A stretch of DNA of 64,000 nt from Bremerella sp. JC817 (lineage in GTDB: Bacteria > Planctomycetota > Planctomycetia > Pirellulales > Pirellulaceae). Both the position numbers and the translations under genes were made by a program. Below the pieces are notes generated by a model. That model did not search any database. It was not told the origin of the DNA and worked only from the letters and a program-made list of their open reading frames with translations. Below, in pieces: positions 25,873 through 34,118 of the stretch. The stretch spans positions 186,001-250,000 of the forward strand of contig NZ_JBFEFG010000259.1 of assembly GCF_040718835.1 (NCBI RefSeq). Direction: 5' to 3'. Within the stretch, counting starts at the first letter, position 1; the number at the start of each line of letters is the position of its first letter.

Positions 25873-26880
25873 ATGTCCCACCAGGTTTGTCTTCTCTCAG
25901 GCGATGGTATCGGTCCTGAAATCACGACAGTCGTGCAAGAGGTCGTGAAAGCTGCCGGTGTCGACATTCAATGGGTTCCCTGCCAGGCTGGCCTGAGTGC
26001 CTTCGAAAAGTATGGCGACCCTCTGCCTCAAGAGACGCTCGATAACATTCGGCAGACCAAGGTCGCGCTCAAGGGGCCTTTGGCGACCGCCAGCGGCAAG
26101 GGCTTTCGCAGCGTGAACGTTGCCCTGCGAAAAGAACTGCAGCTCTACGCCAATTATCGCCCGGCGCGTACGCTGAAGGGGGTTCCAGCTCCGTTCGATG
26201 ACGTCGACTTGATCGTCGTTCGCGAGAATACCGAAGGGCTTTACAGCGGTCTGGAACACACGGTCATCCCAGGCGTGGTCGAAAGCTTGCGTGTGATCAC
26301 CGAAGTCGGTTCGCGCCGCATCGCCAAGTTCGCCTTCGAGACCGCTCGGAGCCTGGGCCGCAAGAAAGTGACTTGTATCCACAAGGCCAACATCCTGAAG
26401 CTGAGCGACGGGCTGTTCCTGGATACCTGCAACGATGTTGCCAAGGATTATCCAGACATTCAGTACGACGACTGCATCGTCGACGCCGCTGCCATGAAGA
26501 TGGTCATGAACCCGCACCAATTCGACGTGCTGGTGATGGAAAACCTGTTCGGCGACATTCTGTCCGACCTGGCCAGCGGCCTGGTTGGCGGCTTGGGCGT
26601 CACCCCAAGTGGTAACCTCGGCACCGATGCCGCCGTATTCGAGGCCGTTCACGGAACCGCCCCCGACATCGCCGGCAAGGGCCTGGCCAACCCAACCGCA
26701 CTGCTGCTGAGTTCGACCATGATGCTGAAGCACATGGGCGAAACAGCCGCTGCCAACCAAATCGAGTCCGCCCTGTTCAGCGTGCTGGAAGAAGGCAAAA
26801 CGCTGACCGGCGACATGAAGGGCTCGGCCACGACCAGTCAGTTCTGCGACGCCATCATCGCCGAGCTGGGTGCCAGTTAA
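25873..26880 (+). CDS. NAD-dependent isocitrate/isopropylmalate dehydrogenase family protein (IDH type)
   Basis: 335 residues. Beta-decarboxylating dehydrogenase features are [11 protein letters not shown] at the N-terminus, the substrate motif [42 protein letters not shown] and the divalent-metal/NAD motif [19 protein letters not shown]. The ENTEGLYSG segment and the short length match the NAD-type isocitrate dehydrogenase of mitochondrial IDH3 style; the 3-isopropylmalate enzyme usually shows a different RELTGGIYFG segment. It converts isocitrate to 2-oxoglutarate in the TCA cycle. Start fixed by AGAGGAAG. A strong terminator follows. Confidence 0.9.
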   Translation: MSHQVCLLSGDGIGPEITTVVQEVVKAAGVDIQWVPCQAGLSAFEKYGDPLPQETLDNIRQTKVALKGPLATASGKGFRSVNVALRKELQLYANYRPARTLKGVPAPFDDVDLIVVRENTEGLYSGLEHTVIPGVVESLRVITEVGSRRIAKFAFETARSLGRKKVTCIHKANILKLSDGLFLDTCNDVAKDYPDIQYDDCIVDAAAMKMVMNPHQFDVLVMENLFGDILSDLASGLVGGLGVTPSGNLGTDAAVFEAVHGTAPDIAGKGLANPTALLLSSTMMLKHMGETAAANQIESALFSVLEEGKTLTGDMKGSATTSQFCDAIIAELGAS

Positions 26881-26916
26881 GCGGCCCATTGGCTGCAATC
26901 GAGATAATTTCACGGA

Positions 26917-26946
26917 AAGCCCCAAGCAGACTGCCTGGGGCTTTTT
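26917..26946 (+). terminator. Intrinsic terminator after isocitrate dehydrogenase
   Basis: AAGCCCCA pairs with TGGGGCTT around a short loop and is followed by a T5 run. Confidence 0.85.
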
Positions 26947-27050
26947 GCATATTCGGGTCACCGCGGGCTAAAATCGGCCTGTTATGGGGCCCTCGATTGA
27001 GCGGTCTATTCTGAAGCAGAAGGCGATTCTCCTTTGTTGAAGAATGGACC

Positions 27051-28409
27051 ATGTTTACGTTTCGCAGCAAAATTCCTGTTTCCGTTCCGATGGCGTTCCA
27101 TTGGCATCAACGGCCCGGGGCACTCGATCGGTTGCTGCCTCCATGGGAAAATGTCCAGATCGAACAGCGGAGCGATTCGATCGACCCAGGCTCCCGGGTG
27201 GTCCTGCGAATGTCCCTTGGCGGATTACCGCTGCGGTGGGTTGCCGAACATACTGAGCTTCACCCGAACGACTATTTCCGCGACCTGCAAGTTTCCGGTC
27301 CCTTTTCGCGTTGGGAACATACGCACCGGTTCCGAACTGACGACGAAGGGAACTGCGTGCTGGAAGATCAGGTCGACTACCGCATCCCCGGTGGATCGCT
27401 CGGCCAGCGGCTCGGCAAGTCGACCGTCGAGCAGATGCTTGTGCAGATGTTTCGCTACCGCCACGATACCACCACGCACGACTTAATAGCCCATGCCCGC
27501 TACCAGGAACGCTCGCCCATGAAGATTGCCATCACCGGTGCCAGCGGCTTGGTCGGTTCGCAACTCGCTCCCTTCCTGACGACCGGAGGGCACGAAGTCG
27601 TTTCGATCTCGCGATCAGCGGGCGAAAACACCATCCAGTGGGACATCAAAAAACAGCAGATCGACGCGGCGGCCCTGGAAGGAATCGATGCGGTGATTCA
27701 CCTCGCCGGTGAAAGCGTGGTCGGACGCTGGACCGACAAAAAGAAGGAAGCGATTCGTCGCTCCCGTGTCGATGGGACCACGCTTCTGGCGAAGACCCTC
27801 GCTGGCCTGCAAACACCACCCAAGGTTTTGGTCTGTGCGTCAGCCATGGGATTCTATGGCGATCGCGGCGACGAAATCCTGACCGAATCATCACCGCCCG
27901 GAGATGGCTTTCTGGCGGATGTTTGCCAGGAATGGGAAGCCTCGGCCGATCCCGCTTGCCAGGCCGGCATTCGCGTGGCCCATGCTCGCCTGGGGATCGT
28001 CCTCAGCCCGAAGGGTGGCGCCCTCAAGCAAATGCTGACGCCGTTCAAGCTGGGTGTCGGCGGGAAGATTGGGGACGGAAAACAGTGGTGGAGCTGGATC
28101 TCGCTCGACGATGTGATCGGCGCTCTGCATCACATCATGATGAACGAAACGATCCATGGTCCGGTGAACTTGACCGCTCCGAAAGCGATGACGAACCTCG
28201 AGTTCACCAAAGTGCTGGGCTCGGTCCTTTCGCGACCGACGATCCTGCCGGTGCCCGCCTTCGCAGCGAAGTTAGCACTGGGTGAAATGGCGGACGAGAT
28301 GCTGCTTTCCAGTTGCCGCATGGAACCGAAGGTGCTGGAATCGACCTCGTATTCCTTCCGCGATCCGAACCTGGAACGCTGCCTGCGAAAGCTGCTGGGG
28401 CGACAATAA
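27051..28409 (+). CDS. TIGR01777-type epimerase (YfcH-like) fused to an N-terminal SRPBCC-like domain
   Basis: 452 residues. Residues 1-150 look like an SRPBCC/START-type ligand-binding fold (FTFRSKIPVSVPMAFHWHQR, WEHTHRFRTDDEGNCVLEDQ). The C-terminal part (about 158-452) is an extended SDR: MKIAITGASGLVGSQL (Gly-rich nucleotide motif), VIHLAGESVVGRW, ASAMGFYGDRGDEILTE, HARLGIVLSPKGGALKQML. Fusions of these two domains are known in this family in several phyla. The reaction is unknown; a sugar-nucleotide or cell-surface role is often presumed. The ATG is 24 nt after a TTGAAGAA stretch. It runs convergent to the next gene, about 6 bp apart. Confidence 0.88.
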   Translation: MFTFRSKIPVSVPMAFHWHQRPGALDRLLPPWENVQIEQRSDSIDPGSRVVLRMSLGGLPLRWVAEHTELHPNDYFRDLQVSGPFSRWEHTHRFRTDDEGNCVLEDQVDYRIPGGSLGQRLGKSTVEQMLVQMFRYRHDTTTHDLIAHARYQERSPMKIAITGASGLVGSQLAPFLTTGGHEVVSISRSAGENTIQWDIKKQQIDAAALEGIDAVIHLAGESVVGRWTDKKKEAIRRSRVDGTTLLAKTLAGLQTPPKVLVCASAMGFYGDRGDEILTESSPPGDGFLADVCQEWEASADPACQAGIRVAHARLGIVLSPKGGALKQMLTPFKLGVGGKIGDGKQWWSWISLDDVIGALHHIMMNETIHGPVNLTAPKAMTNLEFTKVLGSVLSRPTILPVPAFAAKLALGEMADEMLLSSCRMEPKVLESTSYSFRDPNLERCLRKLLGRQ

Positions 28410-28415
28410 CCGCGT

Positions 28416-29525
28416 CTAGTCGTCCTCGTACGTACGGACCCAGATATCGGCCGCCACGGGCTGGACGACCGAGGCCTGGTATTCCCATTTCACGTTCGAC
28501 TTGCCGTCCGCTTCCACTTCGATCAAATCGTGGAAGACCTTCTGCGGCGGGCTTTGCCGCATCGCACCTTCCAGCTGCTTGAGCCGTTCGTTCCAGCGTT
28601 TTCGATCGCGTTGATCTTCGGCATCGTTCTCTTCGTCGAACACGTCTGGGTAATAGTCTTCGTCGTAAAGCTGCAGCAAATCTTCCGCCTGCATCCGTTC
28701 GTGGATCACCACACCATGGTTCTGGAGGAAGTCCCACTGGAACGCGTTGAGTTCCGCCTCGTTGCGATAGTTCTTCAACACGCGATCACTGAAGAACTGG
28801 GCGATCGCAATTCGCCAGCGTGATCGGATCTGACGAATCTCGGCATCGGTGCGTTCGACTCCTTCCAGGCTCGCTGCCCGTAAGATCTCATCCTCGGTCG
28901 GCCCACCACGTTCGATCCGCCAATCCATTTCCGCGGCGTAAGCGTTCTCGAATCGCTGCGGAAAGTCTTCCCGCTTGCTACGCACGACATGCTCTTCCGG
29001 GGCATCCTGTTGAAATCGCTCCCACAACTCCGATGGGCTGGTCTGGGGAAGAAACTTCATGTGAGCCGGCGGATAAAGATCGAGTCCGTGATATGAGATG
29101 GTGGTGTAAGTCCACGACGTTCCATCCTCATATCGCCGCGAAACGTCGCACCAGACTTTCGCCACGGGATGGCAATAAACGACTGCCAGCGAACCGGTCG
29201 CTTCGTGAGACAAGACCCGCAGATGCGTCATGATCTCTTCGGTCGAGTAGTCGGCCCAGCGTTGGAAACCGAGCTTCTCCCACTCGGCGGTCAGCTTTTC
29301 AAACTGAGGGAGTTCCGCCTCGCCGACCCAGTCTTCTTCGTAGTTGGTGACCTCGACCAGCTTCAAACGAAAAGGAGGAACCTGGCCTGCTTGTCCGTCG
29401 GCCATGTTGCGGAGCAGCATTTGCAGAAACGACCAATACTTCCAGCGGATCAGCAGGAAAAGCACGATCACCAGCAAGATAAATGCAACGAAGAACCCGG
29501 CGACGATCTCGAGAAAAAGCCACAT
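28416..29525 (-). CDS. Membrane-anchored protein of unknown function
   Basis: 369 residues with one strong N-terminal transmembrane helix (FLEIVAGFFVAFILLVIVLFLLIRW), no cleavage site, so likely an N-terminally anchored protein. The rest is soluble and acidic, with SYHGLDLYPPAHMKFLPQTS, a helical stretch around 240-320 and DLLQLYDEDYYPDVFDEEND. I do not recognise a family. The start MWLFLEIV was chosen over a much longer frame because it begins directly at the anchor. It is convergent with the epimerase gene and divergent from the photolyase gene. Confidence 0.75.
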   Translation of the reverse strand: MWLFLEIVAGFFVAFILLVIVLFLLIRWKYWSFLQMLLRNMADGQAGQVPPFRLKLVEVTNYEEDWVGEAELPQFEKLTAEWEKLGFQRWADYSTEEIMTHLRVLSHEATGSLAVVYCHPVAKVWCDVSRRYEDGTSWTYTTISYHGLDLYPPAHMKFLPQTSPSELWERFQQDAPEEHVVRSKREDFPQRFENAYAAEMDWRIERGGPTEDEILRAASLEGVERTDAEIRQIRSRWRIAIAQFFSDRVLKNYRNEAELNAFQWDFLQNHGVVIHERMQAEDLLQLYDEDYYPDVFDEENDAEDQRDRKRWNERLKQLEGAMRQSPPQKVFHDLIEVEADGKSNVKWEYQASVVQPVAADIWVRTYEDD

Positions 29526-29742
29526 CGTGCGTACCTCCGACGTCCTATCCAAGTTGCCCAACGACGGTGAAATGGCGAAAACGTTCGTTCGCGAGTGTCG
29601 GCAGGTTACCACCCACTTACTGGCAAATCCACCCTTTTTTCGCAACTTCCCTGCCGGTTCGGCGAGAGGCATGTTAAGCGGAAGCGAAAGGTACGGTTCA
29701 ATACGGTTCTTGGATGTTGCCCCGTGAACAAGGACTCTCCCT

Positions 29743-31227
29743 TTGTCTGCCGACCTTTGGAATCTGCGAATCAACGACATCAATGGCGCAGAGGTTGCCG
29801 ATGGCAAATACGTTCTGTATTGGATGATCGCCAACCGGCGAACCGAGTACAACTTTGCCATGCAGCGGGCAGCGTGGTGGGCCGACAAGCTCGGCCAACC
29901 TCTGGTGATTTTCGAGGCGTTGCGGGTAGGCTACGAGTGGGCTAGTGATCGCTTGCATACGTTCGTTCTGCAAGGGATGCGCGACAACCAACAGGCCCTG
30001 AAAGATGCACCGGTCATCTACTATCCTTACGTCGAGCCAAAACCGAATGCGGCCAAAGGGCTGATGGAAGCCTTGGGTGGCGACGCCTCGGTGGTGGTGA
30101 CCGACGAGTTCCCGTGCTTCTTTTTGCCACGCATGGTGAAAGCAGTCGGTAAGAAGCTGAAATGCAAACTGGAAGCGATCGACAGCAATGGTCTGCTGCC
30201 GCTGCGTGCCACCGAGAAAGAATTCACGCGTGCCTTCAGTTTCCGTCGGTTCCTGCAGAAAGAACTCCTACCTCACCTGGAAGTCACGCCAAACGCCAAT
30301 CCGCTCGCTAAGAAGTCTTTCCCGGCGGCCGATCGGAAGTTGATTGCCGAGATCGAACAGAAATGGCCAGCGATCGACGAAAAAACCCTGGCCGATCCCG
30401 CCGACTTTATCGCCCGTCTACCAATCGATCACGATGTTCCGCCGGTCGAAACCGAAGGGGGCGCGAAGGCGGCCGGCAAACAGCTTGGGTGGTTTTTGAA
30501 GCATGGCCTTTCCCGCTATGCCGAAGAACGCAACGACGTCGAGAGCGAATGCGTCAGCCAGCTTTCCCCATACCTGCACTTCGGCCATATCTCAGTCCAC
30601 GAGGTCTTTCGCGAGTTAATCCAGCAAGAGAAGTGGGAACCCAGCCAGGTCTCGAAGAAAGTGACCGGCTCGAGGGATGACTGGTGGAACATGAGCCCCG
30701 GTGCCGAGGCGTTCATCGACGAGGTCCTCACCTGGCGAGAGCTGGGCTACAACATGTGTCACCTGCGAGACGACTACGACCAATACAACTCGCTCCCGGA
30801 GTGGGCCCAGAAAACGCTGGAAGAACACAAAGACGATCCGCGCGAGTTCGTCTATACCATGGAGCAGTTCGAGAAAGCCCAAACGCACGACGACCTCTGG
30901 AACGCTTCTCAGAGACAACTGGTCCGTGACGGGCGGATCCATAATTACTTGCGGATGCTCTGGGGCAAGAAGATCCTCCACTGGACCAATACCCCCCAAT
31001 ATGCTGCCCAGATTATGATCCACTTGAACAACAAGTACGCGCTCGATGGGCGGAACCCGAACAGCTACAGCGGCATCTTCTGGGTCCTTGGTCGATACGA
31101 CCGGGCCTGGGGTCCGGAGCGGGAGATCTTCGGCAAGATCCGCTACATGACCAGCGATAGTGCCCTGAGAAAGCTTGATTTGAAGGGGTACTTACGGGAG
31201 TACGCCGGAGGCAAACTGTTCGAGTGA
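29743..31227 (+). CDS. Class II deoxyribodipyrimidine photolyase
   Basis: 494 residues. The class II pattern is clear: GKYVLYWMIANRRTEYNFAMQ, VTDEFPCFFLPRMV, HGLSRYAEERNDVESECVSQLSPYLHFGHIS, DDYDQYNSLPEWAQKTLEEH, and the FAD-binding WGKKILHWTNTP plus NSYSGIFWVLGRYDRAWGPE. It uses blue light and FADH- to split cyclobutane pyrimidine dimers. The start is TTG: no in-frame ATG precedes the conserved KYVLYWM block, and AAGGA lies 8 nt upstream of the TTG. Single-gene unit. Confidence 0.95.
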   Translation: MSADLWNLRINDINGAEVADGKYVLYWMIANRRTEYNFAMQRAAWWADKLGQPLVIFEALRVGYEWASDRLHTFVLQGMRDNQQALKDAPVIYYPYVEPKPNAAKGLMEALGGDASVVVTDEFPCFFLPRMVKAVGKKLKCKLEAIDSNGLLPLRATEKEFTRAFSFRRFLQKELLPHLEVTPNANPLAKKSFPAADRKLIAEIEQKWPAIDEKTLADPADFIARLPIDHDVPPVETEGGAKAAGKQLGWFLKHGLSRYAEERNDVESECVSQLSPYLHFGHISVHEVFRELIQQEKWEPSQVSKKVTGSRDDWWNMSPGAEAFIDEVLTWRELGYNMCHLRDDYDQYNSLPEWAQKTLEEHKDDPREFVYTMEQFEKAQTHDDLWNASQRQLVRDGRIHNYLRMLWGKKILHWTNTPQYAAQIMIHLNNKYALDGRNPNSYSGIFWVLGRYDRAWGPEREIFGKIRYMTSDSALRKLDLKGYLREYAGGKLFE

Positions 31228-31489
31228 AAGATGGATTAGGGCATAAAACCGGCCCGAATTCTTCGCATTTCGCCTATTTTGGCCAAACTTCACCCAAGAA
31301 TCCGTCTTCGGGGGGCGATTTTTCCTAAATGGACTAGATGCGGTGCTTGCTCCGGCGGTATATTACTTGTTTGCCTTTGAGGTCAAGCACGACCGTTATA
31401 GGTACGTGTTTCCCATACCCAACATTTTACCGGCAACCTGGGCTGGGTTTGTCGGACTATCAAGTCAAAAGGAAATCTTTAGGTAACCA

Positions 31490-31687
31490 ATGGTTAAGGT
31501 ACTCGTTCGCGACAGGGAATCGATTCAAGAAGCAGTTCGTCGGTTTGGTAAGCTGGTCATGCGTAGCGGCCTGAAAAAGGAAATGCGTCGTCGCAAGTAT
31601 TACGAAAAGCCGAGCGACCTGAAGCGTCGAGCCCGTCTGCGTGCCGAACGCCGCTCCATGAAGGAACGCCTTCTGGTTCAAGAGTAG
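31490..31687 (+). CDS. rpsU: Small ribosomal subunit protein bS21
   Basis: 65 residues, highly basic: [40 protein letters not shown]. Length and sequence match bS21, which binds the 30S subunit near the anti-Shine-Dalgarno region and aids initiation. Arg/Lys content is typical. Upstream AAAGGAAATC lies about 15 nt from the ATG. It stands alone with a leader of about 260 bp and is closed by a strong intrinsic terminator. Confidence 0.96.
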   Translation: MVKVLVRDRESIQEAVRRFGKLVMRSGLKKEMRRRKYYEKPSDLKRRARLRAERRSMKERLLVQE

Positions 31688-31731
31688 TCGCCCATCTGCG
31701 AGCGACCGGCTGAACAAGCCAACTCACTTAC

Positions 31732-31765
31732 AAAAAACGCCCAAGCAAACCGCTGGGCGTTTTTT
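31732..31765 (+). terminator. Intrinsic terminator after rpsU
   Basis: ACGCCCA and TGGGCGT form a stem around a 10-nt loop, preceded by A6 and followed by T6; a symmetric, possibly bidirectional terminator. Confidence 0.9.
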
Positions 31766-31903
31766 CGTTTATTGATGTTATCTGGCCAGATGCTTTTCTG
31801 ACCGATCGAGGCCGGCGGGACGCGATCCGACCGGCCACTTCCGCCCAGCCAGACATGGTCACGCATAGCCGTGACCATGGCACCGTTGGCGGGTTGACCG
31901 CGT

Positions 31904-32572
31904 TTACTTCTTCAGATGCGGCTCGAGGGCTTCGGCCCAGATTTCGTAGCCAGCGTCGGTTATGTGCAGGCCATCGTTCTTAAACAGCTCGGCACGCGGC
32001 TTGCCATCTTTACCCAGCATTGGGGCGTCGATGTCGATGAATTCGCAGTTGTCGGTCTTGGCACACTGCGCGGCGATCAGCTCGTTTGTCTTGCGAACTT
32101 CGTTGATCATGTTCCAACGCTTCAAACTTGGCTTCACGGCGATATACAAGATCTTCGTTTCTGGCAGCTCGCCATGGACCTTAGTGACGAACTCTTGGAA
32201 GTCTTCCAGGATCTGCTCTGGCGTATAGTTGGCGGCGATGTCGTTGTCGCCAGCGTAAACCACGACGGTGCTTGGCTTGTAAGGGAGGACGATCTTATCG
32301 GCGTAGTAGACCGAATCTTCCAGACGCGAACCACCAAAGCCACGGTTCACAGCATCCATCTTGGGGAACGACTTTTCGAGGTCCCACATGCGGATCGAGC
32401 TGCTACCGACAAACACGATGCCGCCTGGCTTCACAGGGGTCTTGGCGTCCGCCGCGGCGAACTTGTCCATCTCTTTCTGCCAACGAGCAATACTGGCCGG
32501 CACGCTGTCGTCGGCATAGGTCATCGTTGCGAACAGTGCCACGAGTGAAAAACAAAGCAGAGAACGAATCAT
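31904..32572 (-). CDS. Secreted SGNH/GDSL-family hydrolase
   Basis: 222 residues with a Sec signal (IRSLLCFSLVALFATMTYAD). SGNH blocks are readable: nucleophile Ser in FVGSSSIRMWDLEKSF (block I), the Gly in NRGFGGSRLED (block II), YAGDNDIA (block III, Asn) and DGLHITDAGYEIW (block V, Asp-x-x-His). The fold acts on esters such as acyl or acetyl groups of lipids or polysaccharides; the planctomycete members of this type are often beside sugar-degradation genes, and the next gene upstream on the strand is a Gfo/Idh/MocA oxidoreductase. The start is set by the signal peptide; 84 codons upstream in the open frame overlap the terminator. Confidence 0.88.
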   Translation of the reverse strand: MIRSLLCFSLVALFATMTYADDSVPASIARWQKEMDKFAAADAKTPVKPGGIVFVGSSSIRMWDLEKSFPKMDAVNRGFGGSRLEDSVYYADKIVLPYKPSTVVVYAGDNDIAANYTPEQILEDFQEFVTKVHGELPETKILYIAVKPSLKRWNMINEVRKTNELIAAQCAKTDNCEFIDIDAPMLGKDGKPRAELFKNDGLHITDAGYEIWAEALEPHLKK

Positions 32573-32630
32573 GAGAGGGATTCTCCGAAGGGGATGAAGG
32601 AGCGTTGTGGCGAGGTATTTCAGTATAGGC

Positions 32631-32665
32631 AAAAAGAAAGGCGGGATCGACTGACCCCGCCTTTC
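32631..32665 (-). terminator. Intrinsic terminator after the Gfo/Idh/MocA gene
   Basis: GAAAGGCGGG pairs with CCCGCCTTTC across a 10-nt loop, followed on the minus strand by T5. It separates the oxidoreductase from the downstream SGNH hydrolase. Confidence 0.9.
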
Positions 32666-32688
32666 AGAATTCTCAAATTCGCCGCGAA

Positions 32689-33963
32689 CTAGCCCAGAAC
32701 GTAAGGGGCACGATGAGCGCGGTGGGTCATTTCGGCTGCTTCGGCGTCGCCGGAGATCTTTTCCGAAACGGGATCCCAGGCAATCTTGCGGCCCAAACGG
32801 CACGAGATGTTGCCCAGATGGCAAGCGGTTGCGGTGCGGTGACCGACTTCGACATCGCAGATCGGCAGCTCACGCGAAGCCATGCAGTCCAGGAAGTTCT
32901 GGTGATGATTGTTGCTTTCGATCAGACGGATGTCCGAATCCTTCAGCTTCAACGACTGCAGGCCTTCGTCCGATGCCTTGAAGACGCCACGGTTGACGTA
33001 AATCTCGCCCTTGTCGCCGATGAAACGAGTACCCATCTGGATATCCTTCTGGCCCTGACCGACGATCATCTTCACGCCATCGCCGTAGTCGTAGGTGATA
33101 CGGCAAGCTTCAGGCACTTCGTGGGCCATTTCTGGGTGGAACTTCACTTCGGTCGCTTCAACCGACAGCGGGCCGCTATCGTCTTTGCCCAGCCCCCAGT
33201 GGGCGATATCGATGTGGTGAGCACCCCAGTTGGTCATCTGACCGCCCGAGTAATCCCACCAGAAGCGGAAGTTGTAGTGGACACGCTTTTCGTTGTAAGG
33301 ACGTACCTTCGCTGGGCCGAGCCAGAAGTCGTAGTCCAAGTTCGACGGGGCGTCGCTATCGGCTGGCAACTTGCCAGGATCGTTGGTGTTGGCCAGACCG
33401 ACGTGCACGGTATGAACCTTGCCGATGTAGCCGTTGCGAACCAGTTCGCACGCATGACGGAAGTTGGCGGCCGAACGCTGCATCGAACCGGTCTGCACGA
33501 TTCGCTTGTTCGAGCGAGCCGCTTCGACCATCTTGCGACCTTCGTTGATCGTCAGCGAGAGTGGCTTTTCGCAGTAAACGTCTTTGCCGGCTTCGCAGGC
33601 ATGAATGGTGGTCAATGCGTGCCAGTGATCGGGCGTGCTGACGACGACGGCGTCGATATCTTTGCGGTCGAGAACTTTGCGGTAGTCGCCGTAGATTTCG
33701 ACTTCGCGGTTCTTCTTATCCAGCACGGTCTTGGCCGCGGCCTGGGCATGCTTGCTGTCGACATCGCACACAGCGACTGCCTTGTCGAGGAACTTGCCAA
33801 GGTTACCACGTCCCATGCCGCCGACACCGATGTGACCGGTCAGAATACGTTCATTCGCTCCGAAGGCGGACGCAGGGATGAACATCGGAGCAGCCATCAA
33901 ACCAGCCGCTGCAGTAGTTGTCTTCAAGAACTGACGTCGCGAGACGTTGCGATTCGAACTCAT
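32689..33963 (-). CDS. Gfo/Idh/MocA-family oxidoreductase with Tat signal
   Basis: 424 residues. The twin-arginine signal is MSSNRNVSRRQFLKTTTAAA followed by a hydrophobic stretch ending ASAFGAN. The NAD(P)-binding part has GHIGVGGMGRGNLG and AVAVCDVDSKHAQAAA; the catalytic-region motif is KDVYCEKPLSLTINEGRK (EKP). NWGAHHIDIAHWGLG supplies the conserved His residues. Such exported planctomycete dehydrogenases are abundant and probably act on sugars or sugar acids with tightly bound cofactor, folded before export. The ATG was chosen at the Tat motif. It has its own terminator at 32631-32665. Confidence 0.9.
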   Translation of the reverse strand: MSSNRNVSRRQFLKTTTAAAGLMAAPMFIPASAFGANERILTGHIGVGGMGRGNLGKFLDKAVAVCDVDSKHAQAAAKTVLDKKNREVEIYGDYRKVLDRKDIDAVVVSTPDHWHALTTIHACEAGKDVYCEKPLSLTINEGRKMVEAARSNKRIVQTGSMQRSAANFRHACELVRNGYIGKVHTVHVGLANTNDPGKLPADSDAPSNLDYDFWLGPAKVRPYNEKRVHYNFRFWWDYSGGQMTNWGAHHIDIAHWGLGKDDSGPLSVEATEVKFHPEMAHEVPEACRITYDYGDGVKMIVGQGQKDIQMGTRFIGDKGEIYVNRGVFKASDEGLQSLKLKDSDIRLIESNNHHQNFLDCMASRELPICDVEVGHRTATACHLGNISCRLGRKIAWDPVSEKISGDAEAAEMTHRAHRAPYVLG

Positions 33964-34118
33964 TAACGTTCCTCTTCGATTCCAAACCCAGATGGGAAAT
34001 TGGCAAGTCTGTAGATGTGCGGTAGGGGATTTCAGGCCAGATGGCAAACTTCTTATCTTACCTGAAATCTATTGCCGCGCAAAGTCAAAGAAAACCCCCG
34101 TAAGTCTCACTTACTGGA